This document shows positions 26,963 through 35,237 of a stretch of DNA of 64,000 nucleotides, one piece after another. This stretch comes from DASUKM01 sp036278735 (GTDB lineage: Bacteria > Acidobacteriota > Vicinamibacteria > Vicinamibacterales > 2-12-FULL-66-21), in contig DASUKM010000018.1 of the NCBI GenBank assembly GCA_036278735.1, forward strand, positions 11,788 to 75,787, read 5' to 3'. The notes beneath the pieces are model-generated. The model made no database searches. It saw only the letters and a program-made list of their open reading frames with translations, and was not told the DNA's origin. Made by a program: the position numbers and the translations under genes. The first letter of the stretch is position 1; each line of letters starts with the position of its first letter.

Positions 26963-27069
26963 CGCCAGCCTCCACGGCGCCGGCCGAGCGACGCCAGGCC
27001 CGCGAGGGCGGCATAGTTCATCATCACGAACGTGAAGGCGACGCGGGCCAGCCGGCGGACCGATGTCAT
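26959..27069 (-). CDS. 36-residue single-pass membrane mini-protein
   Basis: A 37-codon frame, MTSVRRLARVAFTFVMMNY then AALAGLASLGRRRGGWR, has a basic start, one hydrophobic segment of about 19 residues and a strongly basic tail. That is a classic small positive-inside membrane protein. It fills exactly the space between the upstream GT2 and the downstream ligase gene, with ATGA overlaps at both ends, and has GGAGGCGAG directly before its ATG. Such precise coupling on both sides is very unlikely by chance. I know no family for it; it may be a partner or assembly factor of the ligase or of the membrane GT2. The proposal is inferred from layout alone. Confidence 0.72.
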   Translation of the reverse strand: MTSVRRLARVAFTFVMMNYAALAGLASLGRRRGGWR

Positions 27070-28166
27070 CTCGCCTCCGGCGCGCTACGCGGCAGATCGA
27101 TCGGGACGGCGGGCGCCGCCGGCGGCCGGCTGGCCCGACGATCGAGCCACGCGCCCGCGAGCGCGAGGCCGTAGAAGGCGGCCTCCAGCGCGACGACGCC
27201 CGCATAGAACCAGCCGCTTCTCGCGAGGGCGATGCTCGAGACCAGCAGGCCCAGGAGCGCCCACGGCACGATCAGCCGCCCCACCTTGTGCGACATGTAC
27301 TGCAGCCACACGGGATTGACGACGGGCACCAGGAGCCGCGGCTCGAGCGCGAGGATTTGATAATTGCCGGCGAGCGTTCGCTGCTTGCGCCGCGCTTCCG
27401 TCGCGGCATCGGGCGCCGCGCGGTCGAAGGCGACCGCGCGGCCGTCGAAGACCAGCCTGTAGCCGGCCAGCACCGCGCGCATCGGCGCCAGCACGTCGTC
27501 GAGCAGCGTGTCGGCGGGAAGCGGACGCCAGAGCGTACGCCGCAGCGCGTAGATCGCGCCGGTCGCGCCGAGCGTCGACCAGATGTGACTTTCGCGGCGC
27601 CGCAGCCACTTCTCGTACTGCCAATACAGGCCGAGGCCGTCGCCGACCGTCGAGGCGGCCCGCGCACCCGCGCGCTCGCAATCGAGCACCAGTTCGCCGG
27701 TGGCCCCCCCTACCGCCGGGTCGGAGAAGTTCGACACGAGGGCCTCGATGGCCCCGGGCGCGAAGCGCTGGCGCGCATCGGCAAAGACCAGGATCTCGCC
27801 GCGTGCGGCCGCCACGCCCGCGTTGAGCGCCAGCGGCTTGCCGCCGCGCGGACGCTCGATCAATCTCACCGCATCGGCGAACCCGGCGAGCGCCGACGCC
27901 GGGTCGTCGTCCGACCCGTCGGAGACGACGAGCACTTCGAGCGGGCCGGGGTAGCGCTGATCGAGGAGGTTGGCGATCCGTCCGGCGAGCCGCGAGGCTT
28001 CGTTCCGGACGGCCACGACGAGGGAAACCGATGGCCAGGCGCCGGCGGCGGGCGCCTGGGTCCTGGGTCGTCGACCGTTGATCCGTGCCCACGCGGCGAG
28101 GCAGAGGGGATAGCCCGCGTACACGTAGCACACGACGAACGCCGAGACCCAGAACAGCAGCGCCAT
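27066..28166 (-). CDS. Membrane-anchored GT2 glycosyltransferase
   Basis: 366 residues. An N-terminal membrane segment (LLFWVSAFVVCYVYAGYPLCL) is followed by a GT-A domain with SLVVAVRNEASRLAGRI, VLVVSDGSDDDP, PRGGKPLALNAGVAAARGEILVFADARQRF, GATGAIYALRR and DTLLDDVLAPM, then two or three C-terminal membrane segments. This is the layout of membrane GT2 enzymes related to poly-GlcNAc and cellulose synthases, but short, so it more likely adds single sugars. It starts 2 bases after the dehydrogenase stop and overlaps the mini-gene by ATGA. The start at 28166 precedes the membrane anchor; the longer frame upstream lies inside the dehydrogenase gene. Confidence 0.88.
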   Translation of the reverse strand: MALLFWVSAFVVCYVYAGYPLCLAAWARINGRRPRTQAPAAGAWPSVSLVVAVRNEASRLAGRIANLLDQRYPGPLEVLVVSDGSDDDPASALAGFADAVRLIERPRGGKPLALNAGVAAARGEILVFADARQRFAPGAIEALVSNFSDPAVGGATGELVLDCERAGARAASTVGDGLGLYWQYEKWLRRRESHIWSTLGATGAIYALRRTLWRPLPADTLLDDVLAPMRAVLAGYRLVFDGRAVAFDRAAPDAATEARRKQRTLAGNYQILALEPRLLVPVVNPVWLQYMSHKVGRLIVPWALLGLLVSSIALARSGWFYAGVVALEAAFYGLALAGAWLDRRASRPPAAPAVPIDLPRSAPEAR

Positions 28167-28168
28167 AG

Positions 28169-29530
28169 TTACGTAACCGCGACCCTCTGGTCCTCGCCCG
28201 CGCGCGGCGCCCCGAGCCGGAAGACGTGCGGGTACGGACGCTTGATCGCATTCCGTGTATCCACGATGAGCGGCGCCTCGGCGACCATGGCGTCGTAGTC
28301 GAACGCCTTGTGATCGGTGACGATCACGACGCAGTCGGACGCGCGCATCGCCGCCCGGGTGAGGTCGACCGCGTGCAGGTCGGTGCCGCCCGTCCACTCG
28401 CGGCTGTGAACTTCGGCGACGAACGGATCGGCATACGACACGTTCGCCCCCCGCGCGTGGAGCAAGCTGAGGACGTCGAGCGCCGGCGACTCCCGCATGT
28501 CGTCGATGTCGCGCTTGTATGCCACGCCGGCCACCAGGATCGACGAGCCGTTGATCGACTTGCGCTTGGTGTTCAGCGCTTCGGCGACCTTGTCGACCAC
28601 GTAGTGCGGCATGCCGCCGTTGATGTGCCCGGCCAGCTCGATGAAGCGGGGGTCGAAGCCCGTCTGCTTCGCCTTCCACGACAGGTAGAAGGGATCGATC
28701 GGAATGCAGTGGCCGCCGAGACCCGGACCCGGGTAGAACGCCATGAAGCCGAACGGCTTGGTCCTGGCCGCGTCCACCACTTCCCAGACGTCGATTTTCA
28801 TGCGGTCGCACATCAGGGCGAGTTCGTTCACGAGGCCGATGTTCACCGCGCGGAACGTGTTCTCGAGCAGTTTCACCATCTCGGCGACGCGCGTGGAGCT
28901 GACCGGCACGATCGTCTGGATGGCAGTACCGTACAGCTCGGCCGCGAGCGAGGAGCAGGTCGGCGTGTACCCGCCGACGACCTTGGGGACGTTGTGCGTC
29001 TGGAAGGTCGGATTGCCCGGATCCACCCGCTCGGGCGAGAACGCCAGGAAGAAGTCGACCCCCGGTTTGAGCCCCGTCGCCTCCAGCATCGGCAGGACGA
29101 CCTCGTCGGTCGTCCCCGGATAGGTCGTCGACTCCAGCACGATCAGCATTCCCGGGTGCAGATATTTCGCGATCCCCTCGACCGCGGACACGATGAACGA
29201 CATGTCCGGATCCTTCGTCTTGCGCAATGGCGTCGGCACGCAGATGTTGACCGTGTCGAGCGCGCGCACCACCGAGAAGTCTGTCGTGGCATCGAGGCGT
29301 CCCGCCGCATGCAGCGCCTGCACGTCCGCCGTCGCGACGTCGGGAATATAGGAACGGCCGTCGGCGATTGCCTGGATCTTGCGCCCGTCGAGATCGATGC
29401 CGGTCGCATGGAATCCGGCCTTCGCGAGTTCGACCGCGAGCGGCAGGCCGACGTAGCCGAGCCCGACGATGCCGGTGCGGGCCTGCCGGCTGCGAAGCTT
29501 GTCACGAAGCGATTGCGCGAATGCTGACAT
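28169..29530 (-). CDS. UDP-N-acetyl-hexosamine / nucleotide-sugar 6-dehydrogenase
   Basis: 453 residues. The N-terminal Rossmann motif is GIVGLGYVGLPLAVELAKAG, then CVPTPL and ESTTYPGTT; the central catalytic region is GPGLGGHCIPIDPFYL with the active-site Cys; the C-terminal domain has GVAYKRDIDDMRESPALD. These place it in the WbpA/WecC branch, which oxidises C6 of UDP-N-acetylhexosamines to uronic acids with two NAD+. It therefore predicts an N-acetyl-hexosaminuronic acid in the polysaccharide, a natural target for an amidotransferase. It lies in the long minus-strand operon, 21 bases after the XrtA-type ATPase. Confidence 0.92.
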   Translation of the reverse strand: MSAFAQSLRDKLRSRQARTGIVGLGYVGLPLAVELAKAGFHATGIDLDGRKIQAIADGRSYIPDVATADVQALHAAGRLDATTDFSVVRALDTVNICVPTPLRKTKDPDMSFIVSAVEGIAKYLHPGMLIVLESTTYPGTTDEVVLPMLEATGLKPGVDFFLAFSPERVDPGNPTFQTHNVPKVVGGYTPTCSSLAAELYGTAIQTIVPVSSTRVAEMVKLLENTFRAVNIGLVNELALMCDRMKIDVWEVVDAARTKPFGFMAFYPGPGLGGHCIPIDPFYLSWKAKQTGFDPRFIELAGHINGGMPHYVVDKVAEALNTKRKSINGSSILVAGVAYKRDIDDMRESPALDVLSLLHARGANVSYADPFVAEVHSREWTGGTDLHAVDLTRAAMRASDCVVIVTDHKAFDYDAMVAEAPLIVDTRNAIKRPYPHVFRLGAPRAGEDQRVAVT

Positions 29531-29551
29531 GGTGAATGACTCCTCGATGGT

Positions 29552-30784
29552 TCAACGCTTCTCGATTGCAGGTTGTGAGGAGCCAAGCATAAACCGTTTC
29601 AGCCGTCCCCAGACGCCTTCGGGGCGGTGCGGCTGGAACATGACCGGCGCGGGGGTTCGCACGGGCGGCCGCGCCGGAGCCACGGGCGGCGCCACGGCCG
29701 GTCCATTGGGGCGCGGCCGCCGGAGCAGGCGGTACTCTTCCGCCAGGATGCGACGTTGATCCGCGAGCTCGCGCTCGCGCTGCTGGACGGCTTGCTCGCG
29801 CTGTTCGATGAGGGCGATCCGCGCGGCATCGATGCCCGCCGCCCGGGGTTCGACCGGCGGCCAGTGCTGCACGTCGAAGGCGGGCGCGGGCCGGGCGGCC
29901 GGCGCCGGGACGACGGGGGCGGCAGCCGGCCGCGCGGGCTCGGGCTCGGCGGCCGATGGCGCCGCCGCCGGCAGGACGCCCGTGCTCTCGAGTTCCGTCA
30001 GCACCTCCTCGACGAGGCCGCGGTCGATCTGACGGCGGTCCTCCGCATAGCCGAACACCAGCGCCGCATCGCAAATGACGTTGACGATCCGCGGCACCCC
30101 CCGGCTGCGCCGGTGCACGAGGTCTGTCGCCGCGCGCGGGAACTCCAGCGGCGCGTCCAGCGCGGCGCGTCGCAGCCGGTGGTTGACGTACGCCGCCGTC
30201 TCCTCCGCATCGAGCGGCTGCAGGTGGTAGCTGACCGTGATCCGCTGGCGCAGTTGCTCCAGCTCCGGCGCGGCCAGCTTGTCGCGCAGATTCGGCTGAC
30301 CGACGAGCACGATCTGGAGCAGCTTGGACTTCTCGGTCTCGAGGTTCGAGAGCATCCGCAGCTCCTCGAGCGCCGCGAGGCTCAGGTTCTGCGCCTCGTC
30401 GATCACGACCAGCACCATTCGGCCCGCCAGCCGCTGATCGACCAGGTACTGCGCCAGATCGCGGAGCAGCACGGGCTTGCTGCGCCCGCTGGCCTCCAGG
30501 CCGAAGTCGAGCATGATCGTCTCGAGCAGCTCGCGCGCGTCGAGCATCGTATTGACGATTCGCGCCACGACGGTGTGGCTGTCGAGATTGCGCAGCAGCG
30601 TCTGGAGCAGCGTCGTCTTGCCGGACCCAATCTCGCCGGTGATCACGACGAAGCCCGCCTGCGTCTCGAGTCCGTACCGCAGATAATCGAGCGCTTCCCG
30701 GTGCACGCGGCTCGGATACAGGTATTCCGGATCCGGACTCAACGCGAACGGGCGCTCCCGCAGGTGGTAGAACTGTTCGTACAT
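29552..30784 (-). CDS. XrtA-locus AAA ATPase (GspA/ExeA-like)
   Basis: 410 residues. MYEQFYHLRERPFALSPDPEYLYPS is the usual start of this family; Walker A is GEIGSGKTT, Walker B is MVLVVIDEAQNL, followed by LSNLETEKSKLLQIVLVGQPNL. It matches the ATPases encoded in PEP-CTERM/exosortase exopolysaccharide loci (TIGR03015 type). The C-terminal 130 residues are Pro/Ala/Arg-rich with a short coiled region and are probably a linker or interaction arm. The role in these loci is not firmly known; an assembly or secretion function is assumed. It is one base after YvcK and 21 bases before the dehydrogenase. Confidence 0.9.
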   Translation of the reverse strand: MYEQFYHLRERPFALSPDPEYLYPSRVHREALDYLRYGLETQAGFVVITGEIGSGKTTLLQTLLRNLDSHTVVARIVNTMLDARELLETIMLDFGLEASGRSKPVLLRDLAQYLVDQRLAGRMVLVVIDEAQNLSLAALEELRMLSNLETEKSKLLQIVLVGQPNLRDKLAAPELEQLRQRITVSYHLQPLDAEETAAYVNHRLRRAALDAPLEFPRAATDLVHRRSRGVPRIVNVICDAALVFGYAEDRRQIDRGLVEEVLTELESTGVLPAAAPSAAEPEPARPAAAPVVPAPAARPAPAFDVQHWPPVEPRAAGIDAARIALIEQREQAVQQRERELADQRRILAEEYRLLRRPRPNGPAVAPPVAPARPPVRTPAPVMFQPHRPEGVWGRLKRFMLGSSQPAIEKR

Positions 30785-30785
30785 G

Positions 30786-31898
30786 TTAGAAGCCTCCGCC
30801 TCGGGCGTCGCGCGCGGCTTCGGCGTCGCGCGAGGCTTCTGGCGTCCTGCGGCGCAGCGCGGCGAGCGCGGCCGCGACTCGTCCCGGGTGATGCCGGATC
30901 TTGCCGGCCGGCTGCACCAGCAGGAGCGGCATCCCCACGGCGCGCACCCCGCGCCGGGCCAGTTCCTCCAGTTCGCCCCGGCTGGGGACGATGGGGAAGG
31001 CGCCGCGCGCCCGGTACGCCGCGGCGACCGGGGCTGGCACGGGCCGGGTGTTGTAGATCACGCAATCGAACAACTGGCGCCCGAGGTGCCGCTCGATCGC
31101 GACGAGGTGGTCCAGGAGTCCGTACCGGTCCGTTTCACCCGGTTCGGTCATCAGGTTGGCGATCAGGACCGCCGTCGCCGGCGACGCGTCGATCGCGCCC
31201 GCCACCGCGTCGACCAGCAGCGGCGGCAGGATGCTCGTGTAGAGGCTGCCCGGGCCGGCGATGATCACGTCGGCTCGCGCGATCGCGTCGGCGACGCGCG
31301 GCAGGCACGTGGGCCGGGGCGGCACGAGCCGGATCCGGCGAATGGCTCCGCCGGCGGCCGCAATCGCCGTCTCCCCCCGCAGCACGCGTCCATCGGCGAA
31401 CTCCGCCTCGAGCGTGATCCCTTCCGCCGTGGCCGGCAGGACGATCCCGCGCGCCCCGAGCAGGCGGGCCGCGATGTCCACCGCGGTGACGAAGTCGTGC
31501 GTGACATCCGCCAGGGCCGTCAGGACCAGATTCCCGATGGCGTGTCCGGTGAGGCCGTCGCCGGCTTCGAACCGGTACTGGAACACGCTGGCCATTTCGG
31601 AGTCGCGATTCGACAGCGCCGCCAGACAGTTGCGGATGTCGCCGGGCGGAATGACGTTGAACTGCGTTCGCAGCCGGCCCGAACTGCCGCCATCGTCCGA
31701 CGTGGTCACGACCGCGACGAGGTGTTCGCCGCCGGCCTGCTCGTGCACGCCCGAAAAGAGGACGGAGCGCAGCCCGCGCAGCACGTTGGGCAAGCCCGTG
31801 CCGCCGCCGATCGCGACGACCCGCGGCAGGGGCGCAAGGCAGGCATCCGGGACGGGCCGGCCGTCCCCGGTGGCCGCGGTCAGCATCGGAAGACTCAT
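30786..31898 (-). CDS. yvcK: YvcK / CofD-family UDP-sugar-binding protein
   Basis: 370 residues. VVAIGGGTGLPNVLRGLR, VVTTSDDGGSSGRLR, IPPGDIRNCLAALS and IIAGPGSLYTSILPPLLVDA are signature segments of the YvcK family, which binds UDP-GlcNAc-like sugars and controls carbon flow and cell envelope synthesis in Bacillus. Genes of this family usually sit beside rapZ/hpr or whiA; here it lies inside an exopolysaccharide operon between a nucleotidyltransferase and the XrtA-type ATPase. It overlaps the nucleotidyltransferase by ATGA. A local role in sensing nucleotide-sugar supply for polymer synthesis is a fair inference. Confidence 0.9.
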   Translation of the reverse strand: MSLPMLTAATGDGRPVPDACLAPLPRVVAIGGGTGLPNVLRGLRSVLFSGVHEQAGGEHLVAVVTTSDDGGSSGRLRTQFNVIPPGDIRNCLAALSNRDSEMASVFQYRFEAGDGLTGHAIGNLVLTALADVTHDFVTAVDIAARLLGARGIVLPATAEGITLEAEFADGRVLRGETAIAAAGGAIRRIRLVPPRPTCLPRVADAIARADVIIAGPGSLYTSILPPLLVDAVAGAIDASPATAVLIANLMTEPGETDRYGLLDHLVAIERHLGRQLFDCVIYNTRPVPAPVAAAYRARGAFPIVPSRGELEELARRGVRAVGMPLLLVQPAGKIRHHPGRVAAALAALRRRTPEASRDAEAARDARGGGF

Positions 31899-32680
31899 CG
31901 CGCGTCGGCAACCGCCGGCGCGTAGACGGGCGCCAGCGGCAGTTCGTCCTGTTCGAGGTCCGGGTCGATCTGCGGCAGCACGTCGCGGATGGCGCGCCGG
32001 TAGTCCTCGGGAAAATCGATCTCGATCCAGGGATACCCGCGCGTGCCGATGGCGTGGAGCGGACGGTCCTGCGCGAACGCGCGGAACGCCTTGGGCGCCC
32101 AGTCGCGCAACCCTCCGGCCTCGATCAAGCGATCCATGATCGAGACGAGGTGCGCGGCCCCCTCGGGACCGAACTTGACGATGCCCAGGTTTTCGCCGTC
32201 GGCCTGGTCGGGATCCATCGTCTTCGACATGTCGACGACACGGCCGCAGCGGACCTTGACCTTCATCTCTTCGTCGCCGTAGGGGGGCTGCCCGGCGTCG
32301 CGGTACGCGAGCAGCAGCGCATCGGCGTGCCGCGCGCTCAGCAGGTCGTCGAGGAGCGCCGGGTGGAAGAGGACGTCACAATTCAGCACCACGAACCCCT
32401 CATAGAGCAGAGCTCGTGCCATCCAGAGCGAATACATGCTGTTCGTTTCGGCGAACCTGGAGTTCTCAACGTAGGTAATGCCGTGCCCACAGGTCGATTT
32501 GACACGGTCGGCGCGGCAGCCGACGACCACCACGATGTCGTCGAGGCCGGCGCGTTCGAGGACGCGGATCTGGCGTTCGACGAGCGTCAGTCCGCCCGCC
32601 TCGACGAGACACTTGGGCTTCTCCCCGGCCGTCCCGTTGAGCCGCGATCCCTTGCCTGCCGCCAGAATGATTCCGCGCAT
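31895..32680 (-). CDS. Nucleotidyltransferase (phosphocholine cytidylyltransferase / sugar-1-P type)
   Basis: 261 residues. IILAAGKGSRLNG is the nucleotide-binding start and PKCLVEAGGLTLVERQI is the following lysine region. ENSRFAETNSMYSLWMARALL and FVVLNCDVLFHPALLDDLL fit the LicC-like phosphocholine or polyol-phosphate cytidylyltransferase branch better than a hexose-1-phosphate enzyme. It would make a CDP- or NDP-activated donor. With two CDP-glycerol-transferase-like proteins in the window, a CDP-alcohol donor is attractive but unproven. It overlaps YvcK by ATGA, and a -24/-12 match lies 136 bases upstream in the 248-base gap. Confidence 0.82.
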   Translation of the reverse strand: MRGIILAAGKGSRLNGTAGEKPKCLVEAGGLTLVERQIRVLERAGLDDIVVVVGCRADRVKSTCGHGITYVENSRFAETNSMYSLWMARALLYEGFVVLNCDVLFHPALLDDLLSARHADALLLAYRDAGQPPYGDEEMKVKVRCGRVVDMSKTMDPDQADGENLGIVKFGPEGAAHLVSIMDRLIEAGGLRDWAPKAFRAFAQDRPLHAIGTRGYPWIEIDFPEDYRRAIRDVLPQIDPDLEQDELPLAPVYAPAVADAR

Positions 32681-32815
32681 CTGCGATTTCCCCCGAAACG
32701 AGCGCCATGTTCATGCCGCCGACGCCACCCGGCGCCCACGTCCACGCCGATCCGTGATCCGGGCCTGAGACTCCGTGGGATCGCGGCCGGTGCCTGCCGC
32801 CGTGCCCCTTCCCAC

Positions 32816-32831
32816 AGCCAGAAGCGTGCCG
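32816..32831 (-). promoter_or_regulatory. Sigma-54-like promoter candidate for the nucleotidyltransferase-to-PLD operon
   Basis: On the minus strand it reads CGGCACGCTTCTGGCT: GGCACG is intact and GG-N10-GC holds, with TGGC instead of TTGC. It lies in the only sizeable gap (32681-32928) between the core export block and the long downstream operon; I see no gene in that gap. Confidence 0.45.
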
Positions 32832-32928
32832 GATGAGATCTGGTGGGAACCGGAGCTCAGCCGCGCGCGCCGGCCACCCCGCGGGCCGGACCGCGCTCCC
32901 CACCCCGGCCGCCGGGCCCGACCCGGTC

Positions 32929-34302
32929 TCATGCCGCACCCTTGCGGAACAGCACGACTTTGACCGTGTCGAACACGATCGTCAGGTCGAAGAACACGGA
33001 GAGGTGCTTGATGTAGTAGAGGTCGTAGCGGAGCTTTTCCATCGCGTCCTCGAGCGAGGACCCGTAGCGGTATTTCACCTGGGCCCAGCCGGTCAGTCCG
33101 GGCTTGACGGCATGCCGCTGCTGATAGAACGGAATCTCGCTGGAGAGTGCGGCGACGAAATACGGGCGTTCGGGGCGCGGCCCGACGAAGCTCATGTCGC
33201 CGCGCACGACATTCCACAGCTGCGGCAGTTCGTCGAGCCGCGTCGCGCGGATCACGCGGCCGACGGCGGTGACGCGGTCGTCCCCTTCGGTTGCCCAGAC
33301 CGGCGCGCCGTCGCGCTCGGCGTCCTTGCGCATCGACCGGAATTTCGAGAGCACGAACGGACGCCCACCTTCGCCGACGCGCTCCTGCCGGTACAGCACG
33401 GGTCGTCCGTCCTCGAGCCAGACCGCGAGGGCGGTCGCGACCATCAGCGGCATCGTCAGCAGGGCCAGGGCGAGCGAGAGGGTGAGGTCGATGGTCCGCT
33501 TCATGAGCCGCGTCGCACGCGACACGCGGAAGCCGTCGGAGAAGATCAGCCACGAGGGACGGAGATCGTCGATCAGGATCTTGCCGGTCACGCGCTCGTA
33601 CGTCGTCGTGGCGTCCTCGACCCGGACGCCAGCCATCTTGGCGTGGAGCAGCTCCTGCACGGGCAGCTTGCCCCGCCGGTCCGACAGCCCCACGACGATG
33701 CGATCGATGTGGTACTCCGCGATCAGGCGCTCGAGGTCCGCGGGCGTCCCGATCACGGCGGGATTGACGATCCGTTCGCCGAGCCGCGAGGCGTCCTCAT
33801 CGACGAAGCCGACGATCCGGTAGGCGAACTCGTGCTGATCGACGATCTGCCGGGCGACCTTGCGCGCGCTCTCGCCCGTCCCGACGATGAGCACGCGCTC
33901 CTGCAGCTTCAGGGATCCGGTCACGTGATTGAACGCGAGGCGCCAGCCCAGAATCGCGACGAGGAAGACGAACAGCGCCGAGACGAAGATCCCGTTGCCG
34001 ATCATCAGATCGGGTTTCAGGAAGTAGAGCGCGGCCAGGAGAATCGAGGCGGCGCCGGCCGCCTGCAGCAGGCGGACGACCAGCTCGCGGTTCGAGTGGA
34101 CGAGCGTGAGGTCGTAGAAGTCGTTGTAGTACAGGCAGAGCTGACAGACGATGGTGACGAGCGCGATCTTCCAGAGATTGGCCGCCAGGTCCGGCGTTTC
34201 CTGCAGCAGCGCCGCGAGCGCCACCGACCCGAAAATCAGCAGCAGCTCGCCGGCGAAGACCGTCAGGCTTCGCGTCGACACGTAGCGGTTGAACAGCTGC
34301 AT
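32929..34302 (-). CDS. EpsB-type initiating sugar transferase (polyprenyl-phosphate hexose-1-P transferase)
   Basis: 457 residues. Four N-terminal membrane segments are followed by a nucleotide-binding-like CoA-binding domain (VLIVGTGESARKVARQI) and a fifth segment leading into the bacterial sugar transferase domain: KRTIDLTLSLALALLTMPLM, VLYRQERVGEGGRPFVLSKFRSM, RATRLDELPQLWNVVRGDMSFVGPRPERP and KPGLTGWAQVKYRYG. This is the TIGR03013/EpsB form seen in XrtA exopolysaccharide loci. It transfers a sugar-1-phosphate to undecaprenyl phosphate, the first step of repeat-unit assembly. It is 15 bases after the BY-kinase gene. Confidence 0.94.
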   Translation of the reverse strand: MQLFNRYVSTRSLTVFAGELLLIFGSVALAALLQETPDLAANLWKIALVTIVCQLCLYYNDFYDLTLVHSNRELVVRLLQAAGAASILLAALYFLKPDLMIGNGIFVSALFVFLVAILGWRLAFNHVTGSLKLQERVLIVGTGESARKVARQIVDQHEFAYRIVGFVDEDASRLGERIVNPAVIGTPADLERLIAEYHIDRIVVGLSDRRGKLPVQELLHAKMAGVRVEDATTTYERVTGKILIDDLRPSWLIFSDGFRVSRATRLMKRTIDLTLSLALALLTMPLMVATALAVWLEDGRPVLYRQERVGEGGRPFVLSKFRSMRKDAERDGAPVWATEGDDRVTAVGRVIRATRLDELPQLWNVVRGDMSFVGPRPERPYFVAALSSEIPFYQQRHAVKPGLTGWAQVKYRYGSSLEDAMEKLRYDLYYIKHLSVFFDLTIVFDTVKVVLFRKGAA

Positions 34303-34317
34303 GACCCCGATCCGTCC

Positions 34318-35220
34318 TCACCCGGCGATATATCCGTATCCCTCGTAGTCGTAGTTCTGGCCGTCGCCGCCCGCCTCGTTCAGCACGAGGCCGAGCACCT
34401 TGGAGGTATCGAGGCCGGCGAGCGCCCGCTCGATCGCCGGCTTGGCGGTGACCCCGGCGCGCACGATCAGCAGCAAGGCGTCCGCCATCGCGGAGACGAT
34501 CTGCACGTCGGCGAGCGGCGCGACCGGGGGCATGTCGAGAATCACGCGGTCGAACCGCGTCCGCAGCGTGTCGAGCACGCGGCGCATCGACGCCGAGCCG
34601 AGCAGTTCGGCCGGATGGGTCGGCGGCAGTCCCGCCGGCACGATCGTGAGGGCGTGAGCGGGCAGGGGAATCAGCACGTCTTCGAGCGTGGCGGCCCCCA
34701 TCAGCACGTCGGCGAGTCCGGGCGTCTGCTCGATCCCGAACAGCCGGTGCATCGTGCTGCGGCGGAGGTCCGCGTCGAGCAGCAGGACGCGCTGCTGGAA
34801 CTCCTGCGCCATGGTGAGCGCCAGATTCGCGGCGCTCAAGCTCTTGCCGTCTCCTTTCGACGGGCTCGTCACGATGATCGAGCGCAGCGGCCGGCCGTGT
34901 TCCGCCTGATGAATCCGTGTCCGGACGCTCCGGTACTGCTCGGCCGCCAGCGACTGCGGCGCCAGCGCCGCGACGAGCCGGCGGTCGAGCGCGGCATCGC
35001 GCGTCGGCGCCGTCTCCGTCATCGCCGGCTGCCACGCGGCCGGGAGGCCGAGCGCGGCGGTCCTCGTCTCTCCTCCGGCCGGTTCGGCCGGCGGCCGCGG
35101 CAGCGTGGGCGCGGCGGCAACGGCGGCGGGCGCGCCGGCGCTCTCGCGACCCAGCGCCCGCGTGCGCCGAACGCCGCCCTCGCGCTCCGCCTTGTTCAGA
35201 ATGTCCTGGATGCGACTCAT
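34318..35220 (-). CDS. XrtA-type polysaccharide tyrosine autokinase (BY-kinase)
   Basis: 300 residues. Walker A is TSPSKGDGKS, Walker A' is VLLLDADLRRSTMHRLFG and Walker B is VILDMPPVAPLADV; the C-terminal tail YDYEGYGYIAG is the tyrosine cluster that is autophosphorylated. About 90 Ala/Pro-rich residues precede the kinase. It is a stand-alone cytoplasmic kinase, unlike proteobacterial Wzc, and works with the Wzz-like membrane protein encoded directly upstream (17 bases). Its phosphorylation cycle controls polymer length and export. The start at 35220 begins MSRIQDILNKAERE, the usual N terminus of XrtA-associated kinases. Confidence 0.93.
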   Translation of the reverse strand: MSRIQDILNKAEREGGVRRTRALGRESAGAPAAVAAAPTLPRPPAEPAGGETRTAALGLPAAWQPAMTETAPTRDAALDRRLVAALAPQSLAAEQYRSVRTRIHQAEHGRPLRSIIVTSPSKGDGKSLSAANLALTMAQEFQQRVLLLDADLRRSTMHRLFGIEQTPGLADVLMGAATLEDVLIPLPAHALTIVPAGLPPTHPAELLGSASMRRVLDTLRTRFDRVILDMPPVAPLADVQIVSAMADALLLIVRAGVTAKPAIERALAGLDTSKVLGLVLNEAGGDGQNYDYEGYGYIAG

Positions 35221-35237
35221 GTCTCTGCGTCCTTCCT

